Shown piece by piece: positions 1-13,300 of a stretch of 64,000 bases of DNA. Source of the stretch: Lutraria lutraria. Its lineage: Eukaryota > Mollusca > Bivalvia > Venerida > Mactridae. Position 1 is the first letter of the stretch. The number at the start of each line of letters is the position of its first letter. The notes under the pieces are model-generated. The model made no database searches and had not been told where the DNA came from. It worked only from the letters and a program-made list of their open reading frames with translations. Position numbers and translations under genes: made by a program. Location: NCBI GenBank assembly GCA_964023205.1, contig OZ026842.1, positions 38,331,501 to 38,395,500 of the forward strand, read 5' to 3'.

Positions 1-294
1 CATATCCGAAAGGTATGCAAAGGTCGAAGTTTCATAGTTGAAAAGGTAATTTTGGTGTTCTTGTGAAGAAAAATATATTTGCAGTGTCTGTTATCATTTT
101 AGACTAAGATATTCAATGCTGTAATCATTATAAATTAACACACTAGTTAGTGATCCGCTACTATTCAATCGATTGTACCTTAATTCCCTTGAAAGTGCTA
201 CTGTAGCCTCCTAGCTGTTGCATGCTTAAATTGACCAAATTATTATCACACTGGTACACTCCGTCTCCCTGTGGTTGCATGTATCAGTTGTGTA

Positions 295-335
295 GTATAC
301 CAGGGATGCTATATGTAATACATCCCTGAGTATAC
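295..335. repeat. Short hairpin with 14-bp arms
   Basis: GTATACCAGGGATG at 295-308 pairs with CATCCCTGAGTATAC at 321-335 apart from one bulged base. The rest of 1-1142 shows no coding sequence I recognise. An upstream non-coding exon of the C5orf34-like gene may lie there, but I cannot place it. Confidence 0.5.
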
Positions 336-1142
336 TCATAACTTTTCAAGACACAAATAGAAATGTAGTATATTTTAATTCTATTTCAGCTGTTATTATC
401 TTAGTGGAAATTAACAAATTACACTTAAAAAAATCTAAAGATATAAAATTTAGATACAGAACAAGTATTATCTGCTTGTGTAAGATAATGATCGAAAAAA
501 TAGGTGTAACTCACCTGTTTCTTGTTTACCTGCAAAATGAAAGAAGAGTTACAAAGGGGAGTAACTCACAAAAATAATGGCTTGTCGGAACTTGAGCGGT
601 AGTTTTGAGTTCTTTTACCATATAAACTGAAATATTTAATGTTATAATGTCATTTAAATGTGTTACATATGAACTGTGTGTTTAATTTGATCATTTTCCC
701 GAAAATAGTAAGAATATGCTTCATTTAAATGATCGATGCGAAATTTCTTGTTTACCTTTTATTCGTACCCGATACAGTTCGTACTTTTAACATTTTTTAA
801 CAGCTCTTAGTCTTCATTTCATTACCCTACACGTATTTTACCAAACATTCATACAGAATAAGCAGGACCTTTGTCTGTATTCTGTGGCAGTAAGTTTAAT
901 GTTACGATTTCCTTGATCAGGATCAGAAAAGTTTTGACATTTTATTTTTAAGATCGAGATTTATTTATAAAATAAATAAAATTATATGCATGTATGTAGT
1001 GTCTTTAAATAAAGTTGGGAAAAATATATGTATATATTGCAATAAATTTAAGATCTTTAAATTCCATGTTTTGCATTTATAATTTTCTTGTTCACAAGTT
1101 GTTGGTATAGTTGAAACATTTGTGTTAACTTTCCTTTCACAG

Positions 1143-1322
1143 GATAAAAGTTTGTGTTAGTAGTTTGCACATTCATGATGCCAGTGCATCCCCAGTTAAT
1201 GGTTCTTTATACAAATGATGCTGTTGAAGTGAGGTATTCAGATGGTTCCAGGCTTCATGTACTACCATGTGGAACCAGTTTTACATACAGTCAACCACGA
1301 GATGATGCCCATCCTGCAATAG
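1143..1322 (+). CDS. C5orf34-like: C5orf34-like exon 1 (first coding exon)
   Basis: An acceptor-like pyrimidine tract ending in AG at 1141-1142 suggests that a non-coding exon lies further upstream, so 1143-1174 would be 5' UTR. Coding begins at ATG 1175 and ends in phase 1 before a GTATTT donor. It encodes the first strand-rich block (LMVLYTNDAVEVRYSDGS), which matches the start of vertebrate C5orf34. Confidence 0.8.
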
Positions 1323-4300
1323 GTATTTAAAGTCTTTCAAATCCACTATGTAGACATCTATGTAGCCAAGGGGTGACTTTACATTGATGTTGAGCGAGAT
1401 GTTCCAACATCCATTTAAAATAAAACTTATTACATATGTGTATGTACAGGGCTTGACACTTACTTTTTCAGGAGGTAGTCAGCTGGACTACCATCATAGA
1501 AAATGAGGTAGCCCTTGCAAAATATAGTTAGTCCTCATTCTAATATATAGAAACATGTTTGTCATTTTATTTCAATGCCTATCAAGTGTACTTTATCAGA
1601 ATACAAGACAAGTATGAAAGTCAGATTTTCACGAATGTATTAAACAAACTTATACTGGTTACATCACATCCGATCTTTATTTTCTAATTTACATTTGTAC
1701 TTGAAGTTATAGAATTCAGGTCACCCAAATGTCAGGTAGCCTGACGGGATACCCAGCTTAGAAACCTAGGTAGTCATTGGAGAAAATAGGTAGCCTCGGG
1801 CTAACAGACCATTGTTAATGTCGAGCCCTGAATTGTATGTATATATATACACACAGCTTCAAACTGCACGTCCCCTTCAATTGTTGTTTCACACTACACC
1901 ATGAAATATACACTTCACATAATTAAAATCTCGTTAAACACATAGGACGGTACAAGTGGGACAAGCTGGATGGACGACTTAAACATATCCAGACTGGTAG
2001 AAGCGGTACAAAAATTGGGAATCAAATTCCAAGTGTAGGCAGTTTTGGGAAAGAATGAATTCTGATAAATGTCAATTCTTGATTGAAAAAGGATGAAATT
2101 CATGCTGTACGTGGCTTCTCCAAGTACTGGTAGATTTAACAGTAGCAATGGTGGGATGGTAGTTCACTGGTACAGCAATTAAACAGTTCACAATTTTATA
2201 CATAAGAATAATGTCAGCACAAACTCGGCGTTGTTGAAGACTTGGCTATATCTCAAGAGTTGATCATAGTTAGGGGCTTACCTACCTATATACACTGTAC
2301 ACACATGACTGTGTAAATTTGACATTAAATTGTCGTCACCACTTTTTTCGATTATAATATATTACATATACTTTTCATTATGGGTTTGAGGCTGAATTTT
2401 GGATGCAAAGATGTCTTAAAAAATGCCTGAAATGATTTCTCTGTTGTAGGTATGGAGATGATCACTCAAAGATGTGCCTATGTTACAAGTACTTACAGGA
2501 ACATGCTGCTGTCAGCTTTAGATTTCAGGAACAGATTTGCTGAACGGCCCTTTTTGTGTGAGGATCTGTGTGAGAAGGACCAAGTTGTTGTAAGAATCTT
2601 TTGTACTTGTGTTATCTGTTCGAATTTCCTGTCAGAATTCTTTTTTCTGGACTGATTCCCCTGTCTAAAAGTATATATTTTCCCCTTTATTTATTAAAAA
2701 TTCCCTCTAATAGAATTATATTTTTGAAAACACTTGGTAAAAAATATCATGAAATTAACCTGTTAGATAACTCTGTAATCATTTGTAGTTGTAGTCTATT
2801 GATAATTAAATTGAATGTTGGGAGGATATGCATACATTGTCTTGTTATTGTACGCTTTTTTATTATGCCCCCTATTGAAAGAACGGGGCATATTGTTTTT
2901 GGCATGTCTGTCTGTTTGTTTGTACCAAATTTCAACCTTGCCTATAATATCAAAAGGCTTCCACCTACAATCATCAAACTTTATATGTTGGTTCCTAATG
3001 ATCTCCTCTACAGGATCCGTGCATTTCCTGGTCAGTAGGGTCACACTGAGGGGGAATAGTGCTTTAAAAACACATCTCGTTTCCCTAAAAATCACATTTT
3101 CCCCTGTCTAAGGGCCCCGTCACCTTTCCCCTGAAGGTGAAAAAAAAAGTATTTTGATAATACTTATAATGCAATTATTCAATTATACATTTACTGTCTA
3201 ATTTGATTTTTACTACACACATTAAAGTTGGATGAAGTTGTTGTAAATGAATGACAAAATACAAGGATGTAATTTCTCCTCCTTTAAATTGTTTTCCCAT
3301 TGTGATTTTTTTCTGCTATACTTACTGCCATATATGGGCAGTTTCCCCGGACAAAAGGTTCAGATTTAGTCTAATTAGGTCTAAATTGGTGCTTTTGTAA
3401 GAGTGGTTGGTAATTTCCTCTGTCAAGACTACTGTATGTTGTCACATTATTGAATTCAAAAACACAATTTCCTTCAAATCATAATCATTCTTGTCATTGA
3501 TTTCTACCAATCTGAAAATTCTACCATGAATTCATTGATTCTTGTATTCTTTCTTTCCCAAAGTCTTGTTGCAGTACATACTATGATTGTAATGGGAAAA
3601 AAACTTCATTTGACATTATTCTAATCTTCCAGCATCTGTATGCGAGAATTAAAGAGATCGCCTGGCCAAAGATGTGTTCCCCTGAGCATTGTGAAATAAA
3701 AGATGATGGTAGTGTGTGTATTACATCTGTAGATGAGTTCGGAAGTTTAATACTTTCTCCGCATCGAAGAGATTTCACGGTCTGTTATTTATCTCCTACA
3801 AGTCAAGATAAACTTAGAGAGAGTAAACACTGCAGAAAACAAAATAAAGATTCTATCAAGGCTGTTTATCATTCTAAAGAATACATGTGTAAGACAATTG
3901 AAAATAAGCTGGTTAGCCAAAAGAATGATGCTTATGCAAGTGATATAAAGACATCTGACAATCACGGTTTGGAAATGAAATGGAATGAGGGATTGTGCTC
4001 TCCGAGTCATAAGAAAAACAGCAAGGATAAAGAAGATTTGAACATTTCACCTATAACTCAAGCTAGTTTTGTTGACAGCCCTCATTCAATGAGTTACGCT
4101 AGTGGTAGTCCTGTTACTCCGCATGATACTGTCAAAGATAGAAATGCAGTATTTCGTCCCTTCTCAACACCTACAGAGGGCTTAGATGATGAGTCACCGA
4201 ATTGTACTCAATATGGAGAAACTGCTGTTTTTCATGATTACCCTATAAACAAGGGCAATAACTCTGTCAGATTTGCTCAAAGTGGCAGACAGGATGGTAG

Positions 4301-7300
4301 TTTTCTTGATACAGTATTTAAGCCAATATGTGATGTAAGTTCTGACAAGGTAGAGAGGGCAGAAATAGTAGGAAATAAATCAGAAGTAAATAATTTTGTT
4401 GAACACAAGAGAAATAGGAACAAGTTCTTGTGTGATCAGAAGAACTCTGAAATAAGATTAGTTGATCACACTCTAACCTCTCAAGATAATTATGACAGTT
4501 CCAATACATCATCAACTTCTGACGGTTTGACTGAATCAAAGACAAGATATAGATATACATGGTTAACTCGGCATATCTCATGTGATGAATGCCCCGTCAG
4601 CTTAAACTCCATTGTCAAAATGGCTACTGATGCTGTTTTAAATGGCATTCAATGCTCAGTTCCTGGAAAAGGTAAACCACTGTCTTTGGTGTTTACATCT
4701 TTAATCTTTTATAATGTTCTGCAGTTACTCAATGAGTCTCAATGCGTTAAGCCGGTAATTATTTATCTGGGTTATACACCATTTTTCAACAATTTTATAA
4801 TTGACAGCATATTCACCTAACAAGTTTTCCTTTTCTAACTGGTACTAATTTACTATTCCACTAGGAATTCGAAACTTCTCCACTTGTGTAGGAAAGTCTA
4901 CATCACTGTGTAATTTTTATAGAAGGGTTAGACCTGCCGCAACCAGGAATCAAACCTGGATCCAGATTACAAAACTTACATACTGGACCCCAGCTCACTT
5001 TAAGCTGTACAGTTGGTTAGATTTTCATCTATTTCTTCTTAATGTGAGAGTATTTTTTTGTATTATTTACTAAATGTGACACACATAGGTTGGCTATGAG
5101 TCAGTGGTAATAATGGATGTAAAATTCGTTTTTAGAATCAATCTCCAAAATGAAGAAAAGACAGACAGATACATCGAAACTACGGCAAATTAATCGTAAA
5201 TCTTGTCAGATGTCAGAGTTACCTATTTCCCTCCCGCTTTCTTGTCCTGGACAACACCTACATAAAACACAATGTAAACAGCCGTTTAATGATGGTAAAA
5301 ACCCATTGGAAGATCCAACGACATTTTCTCAAGGTCGGTTGAAGGTCATGCTCATAGATGGCGTTGTTTATCGGTAAGTTAGAGAGAATGTGCAGATTTT
5401 ATTTATACTGATCAAGAAATCATGCTCATTTCAGACTGAGTGGGGAAAGATTGTTTTTAGGGGGGATAAATCTTAAAGTAATTTCCCGTAACATTAAATC
5501 TGTTGGTAATTGAAAGTAACAGCATTTTATTATTCTGGTATTGTATGAGTTGCTTCCCTTCGTTTGATACTTAATTCAGGGTTTCATAAAAATTCATTCT
5601 AAAAGAAACCTCAGCATTAAGTCTGAACATTCTTGAAAGCTGTAGATATTTCATGAGTTTCAAATTGGTAAATGATGCTTATGACTTTTGGGGTGTGCAA
5701 TAATATATATTGGAAATGTTGATGATCTTTCAAAGGTGTTATTATATTGCAATGGAAGATTATCAATCATCAGTATTCAGGAGAAATGTAAAGTTCAACT
5801 AAAACTGTAAACAAATAAATGTCTGTAAATAACGCAATTTTCTGAAGTTTCCTGCCAGAAACATTGTTTATTCTTTACATGTATGTTTCTTGTATATTTC
5901 AAGCCTGAATCTGACAGTTTTGGCTGAACGTGGTAATGTTTGTTTTAGTGGGTTTGCCGCTATGTTTCAAGAATTTATTTTCGTGTATTTTCAGTATAGT
6001 TCGACTACCTACAATTAATGTGGTAGAGGTATACCCTGGTGATGGTAGTGTTTTACTGTCACAAGGAATGTCTGCACATTTCTTTCTTCATGTGATACCA
6101 CATGGTTCTCAGGTGAGACTGGAAAATAAATTACAGAAAAGTTGCATATTCCCGTTCTTATTTATTCCTCATAATTATGTTTTAACTATTTATTTTATTT
6201 CATTGGATACTGTGGTTTCATTTATTTTCGTTGGGCTCAATTTTCGTGGTTTTTACTAAAATAGCTATTTCGTGGGGACATATATTCGTGGATTTTGTTT
6301 TTGAAAAACAATTCCCTTTCTCTGCATTTTAATTCGTGGGGATTTGATTTCGTGGATGAGCCGACCGACCCACGAAATCCACGAAATTAAATCCCCAACG
6401 AAAATTAATGATTCCACAGTATTTGACGTCATTTTTGACATTATTTAAGTTAGGTATATCCTGGCAGGTAGTTATCCTAACCAGCTTCCCTGGATTTGAT
6501 TTAGGCCTTAACCAGCACCAACCATATTCTATCCGCAAGTTGCTTCCGAACTACCCCACATAATTTGAGATGGGGACAATGTAACATAGGTTGTAACTAC
6601 TGTAATTAAACAAGGGCAATGATCCTTGGGTGGTCCCCTTTCAAAGTTGTTCAAAAAATTAAATTTCATTAAAAACTCTGGTTGCTATGGCAACAAATAG
6701 AAAAAACTTAAAAAATCTTCTTGTCCGAAACCACAGGGCCTAGAGCTGAGATATTTGGTATGTAGCATTGTCTAATGGAACTCTACAAAGTTTCTTCAAA
6801 TTATTCCCCTTGGGTCAAAATTGGCTCCGCCCCGGGGGTAACTTGATTTTACATAGACTTATATAGGAAATTTAAAAAAAAATTCTTGTCAAAAACTACA
6901 ATGCCTAGAGCTTTGATATTTAGTGTGTGGCATAGTCTAGTGGACCTCTACCAAGTTTGTTCAAATTATTGCCCTAGGGTCAAAATTGGCCCCGCCCCGG
7001 GGGTCACTTGATTTATATAGATTTATATATGAAAATTTAAAAAATCTTCTTCTCCAAAACCGCAAGGCCTAGAGCTTAGATATTTTGTATGTGGCATTGT
7101 CTAGTGGACCTCTACCAAGTTTGTTCAAATTATGGCCCCGGGGTCAAAATTGGCCCTGCCTTGGGGTTTATTCTATTTTATATAGGAAAATTTGAAAAAT
7201 CTTCTCCGAAACCACTAGGCCTAGAGCTAAGATATTTGGCATATAGCATTGTCTAGTGGACCTCTACCAAGTTTGTTCAAATTATTGCCCTAGGGTCAAA

Positions 7301-10300
7301 ATTGGCCTCGCCCCGGGGTCACTTGATTTATATAGACTTATATAGGAAAAAATAAAAATCTTCTTCTCCAAAACCACAAGGCCTAGAGCTTAGATATTTT
7401 GTATGTGGCATTGTCTAGTGGACCTCTACCAAGTTTGTACAAATTATGGCCCCGGGGTCAAAATTGGCCCTGCCCTGGGGTTTATTCTATTTTATATAGG
7501 AAAATTTGAAAAATCTTCTTCTCCGAAACTACAAGGCCTAGAGCTAAGATATTTAGTATGTAGCATTGTCTAGTGGACCTCTACCAAGTTTGTTCAAATT
7601 ATTGCCCTAGGGTCAAAATTGGCCCCGTCCCGGGGGTCACTTGATTTATATAGACTTATATAGGAAAATTAAAAAAATCTTCTTCTCCGAAACTGCAAGG
7701 CCTAGAGCTTAGATATTTTGTATGTGGCATTGTCTAGTGGACCTCTACCAAGTTTGTTCAAATTATGGCCCCGGGGTCAAAATTGGCCCTGCCCTGGGGT
7801 TTATTCTATTTTATATAGGAAAATTTGAAAAATCTTCTTCTCCGAAACCACAAGGCCTAGAGCTAAGATATTTAGTATGTAGCATTGTCTAGTGGACCTC
7901 TTTTAAATCTGTTCATATAATGGCCATGGGATAAAAAAGGGCCCAATGGGTCACTTGATCTTACTTGGACTCGTATAGAAAACTTCTACAATGTTCATCT
8001 CCAAATGACCTTTTCTCCTGGTGAGCATTTATAGGGCCATCATGACCCTCTTGTTTGTAATATTAACATTTTTTCGTACAGCATTAAGCAGATACCTAAG
8101 AGAAGTACAGTGTTAGTGACGTAATATATTAATGATATAATTACATTGAAAAATGTCATAAAACAAGTACATGCACACGTTGAGTGTTGGGGTGTGGGTT
8201 TGTTTGTCAAGGAGAATTATTTTGTATAATGAACTTGACATCATACGTAATTAAATACTTTTGACAGCACTGCCTGTGTTTGACAACACTCAGAGTACAA
8301 GTAAAGTTCATTAATAACTGGTTTGTTCTGGCTTTAGGAATAAACTTATACAGGTCAAATAGTGCAGCTCTTGCATTGAACTATTGAAGGATATGTACCT
8401 TTCTGTTATGTCAGCTGGAAGAGAGAACATACTCCATGAAATCTCCACCACCAGCTGCCAAGGGAAGCTACTCTGTGAAGAATTTGATGAATCGAGCACA
8501 CAGATTTCTCGGCTATATAAGACAAGAGGAGACAACTCTACCTGCATCTGTAGGACTTTGTTGTTGGAAAGTAAGATGATAACAATTTATTCTATTTAAA
8601 ACTGTGAACTGTTACCTTTAATAAATACCCCCTTTGTATTTTTGTTTGTCTGTCTGATGTTTAACGGCCATGGTCATTAATGGTCATTTTAATCCTGCCC
8701 CTTAGAGAGGAAATAAAAGAAGCTGGAAAACAGGACATTTATGTACCTAACCATATATTTGCCTATTCCCTATGATGTTCTAACACAGTACTTGACTCAG
8801 TACAATGTAGTTTATGAGGAAACTGAAAAGTTTACCAGAAATATCAGAAGGCAGAGCTACGATTTAAACCCATTTTGTTGATATTTTCAATGTTGCAAGA
8901 TGCTGTTTGGATGATTTTTAATGCATTTAATATACATATTGAGGAACTTATAAACTGTGCATGATGAGCCACATGTTTAAAATTTGGAATGAAAGGGCAG
9001 TTATTTGGATGAGGTGTTAAATAGGTAAGGTCACATGACTTGAGAGGAGTTTTGTACATACATGTAATAGGCTTTTCTCATACTGCATGATGTGATGCTT
9101 GGAAACTGTTGACATAAATTGTCTTCTTTTTATTAAAAGATCACTTGTGAAAGTTTCATAAATCTTTAGAAATATCTTTATAAAGGATGTATACTGCTCG
9201 TTCCTTCAAGAATTAGTATCAGTCTATCTGATTGATAATTAAATTATGCAGGGGGGAAAAATCATACTGTTGTTGAAGGGTGGTTGTTGCTTAAAAGACG
9301 GCCGCTCTGGAGAGGTTGTCCTGTAATTGACATATACGCAATTATTCAGGTTATCCTATTCCTCACTGTATTTATTACTCTTCTAATAATTGACAATAAT
9401 TAACTACAGCATGAAGAGTTTGTGCTTACTGAACCTTCATCTACATCTGTACTTGAGGAGTGTACCATTCAAGGATATGGGAAATTTACTGCATTGTCTA
9501 ATGGTCAGATTAGAGTAGCTTTTGCTGATCGTACGTGTCTTGACATGACATGTGACTTCTCACGGCGGATATTTAAGTCATGTGATCAGAATATTTCTTC
9601 TGGAACAGAGCAGGTAATATATATAAATGAAATAAACTATATAAAAAGTATATTTAATTTAATTATGTTATATTGACTGAAAAAAATACTTTTTTGTTTA
9701 ATGTTGTTTTTTTCTGGACAAAATCTTTATTTCACATGTCAAGGCTGCTACATCGACAAATTGTTCACCTGTCAAGGCTGCTATATACATGTATAGACAA
9801 AATCATTTTTCACCTGTCAAGGCTGCTATATACATATATAGACAAAATCATTTTTCACCTGTCAAGGCTGCTATATACATATATAGACAAAATCATTTTT
9901 CACCTGTCAAGGCTGCTACTTGGATATCCCTAGCAAACTGTGGTAAAACTTTGGCATTCAATTCTCTACTAGTTCATAATTCTTTATGTAACTTAATACC
10001 ATTTCATCTTCTGTTTTATTGTGACAAATTGATGAAATCAGTTGTAAATTACTTGTTAACTCCTAGCGCTGTAAAGAAATGTTTCCAGTTTTCCTAGTAA
10101 TCTTGAATGTTCTGCAATTGAATTAAATGTCTCCTGGTGATACATCATATATATGACAGATTTACATGAAGAAAAATAACTATTTATAGACAAATCAATA
10201 CCATAAATTCAGTGTTCTGTTGTAATATTTGTATACTGTTAAATTCAGGTGTACAGTTAGGTTAATATTTCAATAGAAGATGTACTTACCATCAAACTAC

Positions 10301-13300
10301 CTTTTATCAACAAAGTTGTCAGCCATATTGGATTTTTTTTTCTGTCATCTTGTATGTTGTTATTGATATTCTTGCATGAAAAATAGAAATATTGTCTGAT
10401 CAACTGGAATTAATTTGTAAAAATCATTACATTCGTGTGTGAAGAGCATGTTCCCATATTTAGTCTAGCCAACAAAGCAATATCTGGTTTCAACTAACAT
10501 CCTTTAATGTAAAGCAGAACTTTTTTTCAAATATATTTTTTTTGTTAATAACATTGATACATTAGTCTGACAGCATGTTTTATCTAAACACGTACCTGAA
10601 TATTATTCAGCTGTACATTTCATGCCATATTACTTTGGGATTGGAATTTAGATTTTAGCTCAGAAACTGTTTTCAAGTGTAATAACCAGGGTCAGGGTTG
10701 CAGGGAAAATTAGGGTAGGTCAGATTATCAGAAACAATTAATTTTATACCTTATTTGATGGTTTGTTTTTAAATAAATAAAGTCTTTATTATTATTAATT
10801 TCTTGGTTTTTCTATTGTTTAATACAATAACAAGGTCTTATACACGAGGGTCATCCGTAAAGTTTGTGGACAACCTAATATTTTTGGGTTGTAATGTTGT
10901 GATGGTTTTACAAATTTATCTATTGTCTCAAGTGCTGTTTCTAAATTGTCATTTTTTCACGTAGTCACTGGTTACGAGTTACCAAGGCGACCCTATTCAG
11001 CGCCTACGGAGCACTTTGAATTTTTGTAATTAAGCGGATTCATTTTGTTGCAATCTTTGTGCTGTAATTTGTAGTGATGTAATGATAATCAATTATAATG
11101 GAATAATCGTTGCTGACATCTTGAGGTCGGCGACTATCGATGTTAGTGGTGTTAAATTGATGTTGTTACAAGTAGGTAGACCGCCGCCATTATTAGAGCA
11201 ACTGTCTCTTTTCCACTACTTTTGGGCATTGTGTGTATTTAAACAAGGATGGTCACTGTTATTTGAGAAAATTTGTGTGAAATTTTCCCTTGTCCATGGA
11301 AGTTCAGGTCGTCAGTCAGAATATATTGTATGACAAACAAGTAACAACCAAATAAGTTTGTCAAATAAGGATATAAATTTGCTTTCGATTATTTTCCGAT
11401 TGTGAATCGAAACACCCTTTCCAATTCGATTTGATAATCGATTCTCTTTCAAGTCCCATATTACAATACTAGTAATTTGTATAAAAATGATCGGATGTGT
11501 ACATAATGACACTGGATGCCGAAGCAAATATTTGTGACGTCTACCACCAAATTTTTACGTCTTTGCGTGCGTTAATAACAAAGTTATCGAGCATGGAAGA
11601 ACTTGGCTTTTTTAAATTCATTACTGAAACTTACATCGACGACAGAGCATATGGAGCAGTGCGCTGCTACCAAGTACTGCGTTAGGCCGGATGTTCACCC
11701 ACGCAGACATTTAAGTTAATTTCAAGTGATGATAATTCTAAAAAAGTATCAAGATCTTTGATATTTAACCCTTTACCTCATAGCCCCCTAGTCTAATCTG
11801 GTACACCATCTGCATAGAGGTTATTGAGAAAATGCTACTGTTTTGACAACTGTCTATTACATCACTTATTACTGTGTTAATTATTAATCTGATCAAATAA
11901 GTGTGAATATAAAAGTTGTGCATAAATTAATTACCTTTCTAATGGTGTTAATTTTGTAATTGTAGGACAAATAGTAAGAAAACTATTTGAGTTGAATAAA
12001 AGTTAAATGGATCTTATTTAATTATTTTCTTTCTTTTTATTATACTGATTTGACACCTGCTCAATTCATCATTAATAAAAGCACTTATTAATGATCTTAT
12101 AAACTTTGTTTTCAGTAAAATATTTTGCAGTTTAAATTATACTTCTTATGATAAAAATAGTATTATTGTAAGGCAAATATTAAACTTATTACAGAGGGTA
12201 CAGATTAACATAATTTCTTGTTTCATTTCGTTTTTCATGTAAACTTCATGTTTTATTTGGCAATTCCTTTTACAAACATATTGTTTTATCCTAAATTATT
12301 TGTTAATTGATTTATCATTCAATCTGATTATCAATCTTATCTGATTATATACATCAGTCTTGAAAAGTGTCACACATTTCAGCTGCAATAAACAATGCAT
12401 GACCATAAACTTTTGGTGACACATGTGTTTGATGATATCTAAGGACCCATACTGTTCTGGGACTTAATCCCCTTGATAATTGCACTAATTAACAATTAAT
12501 GTTGTAAACAAAATATATTTTCACACAAAATAGCCTCAGGATGTTAACTTCAAAGGCTTGCCAAACTCTGGGATTAAATTGTGTTGTTTTTTACAAAAAA
12601 AATACAAATGCATAATTTAGATTTGACTAGACCTCCAGTAAGTTAGCCAGAAACAATGATGGTGTAATGTTTACACAGTAATTAAAGCATTTTTTTTAAA
12701 TATAAAGCATATTGTTTTTTTAGATATTTGTTTTTATGGAAGATTGAAGTATATCATTATTAACATAAAAACTTAATTTTATGTTGGAAAAAAAACTTTA
12801 TAAGGGATTAAAAATCAGAGGCGTGATTTGGCGGGACTATGCAGATGAGGTAGAGGCGTGATTTGGCGGGATTATGAGGTAAAGGGTTAAGCGATATTTT
12901 GATATTGGCTTCGAGAAATTAGCATGCAGCCCTGAAGTCCAGTTTCAGCAACGAGCCAACGATGGATTAATTGCTTTTCCTAAAATTGAAAAAGAAATGA
13001 TTTAATCTAATTGAGAAAATTAGAATGGTGGTGCACATTTATGCTAGAACATGTGACAAGAGCTTGAATAACAATATATTCTCTAAATAGGTGTAATGAC
13101 ACTGAAAATGCATAACATTTGAGCGCGAGTACTTCGAGAATATGTCAGTATAACGTCATGACGTCAATGTGAAGCATGTTGAAGTGCTCCGTAGATCTAT
13201 ATGTGCGTTTGATCTGTATAGCGTATATTTTTTTATCACTCAATATTTCGCTCTGATATTTGGCATGTATTTTGTCAATATGTAACATAACATGTACATA

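Noticed and set aside
8384..8599. 71-codon frame starting MKDMYLSVMSAG
   Set aside because: It overlaps exon 6 in the wrong frame. The correct frame gives the conserved C5orf34 segment.
9673..10097. Two open frames of 86 and 102 codons
   Set aside because: Both come from the 45-bp minisatellite, whose length is a multiple of three.
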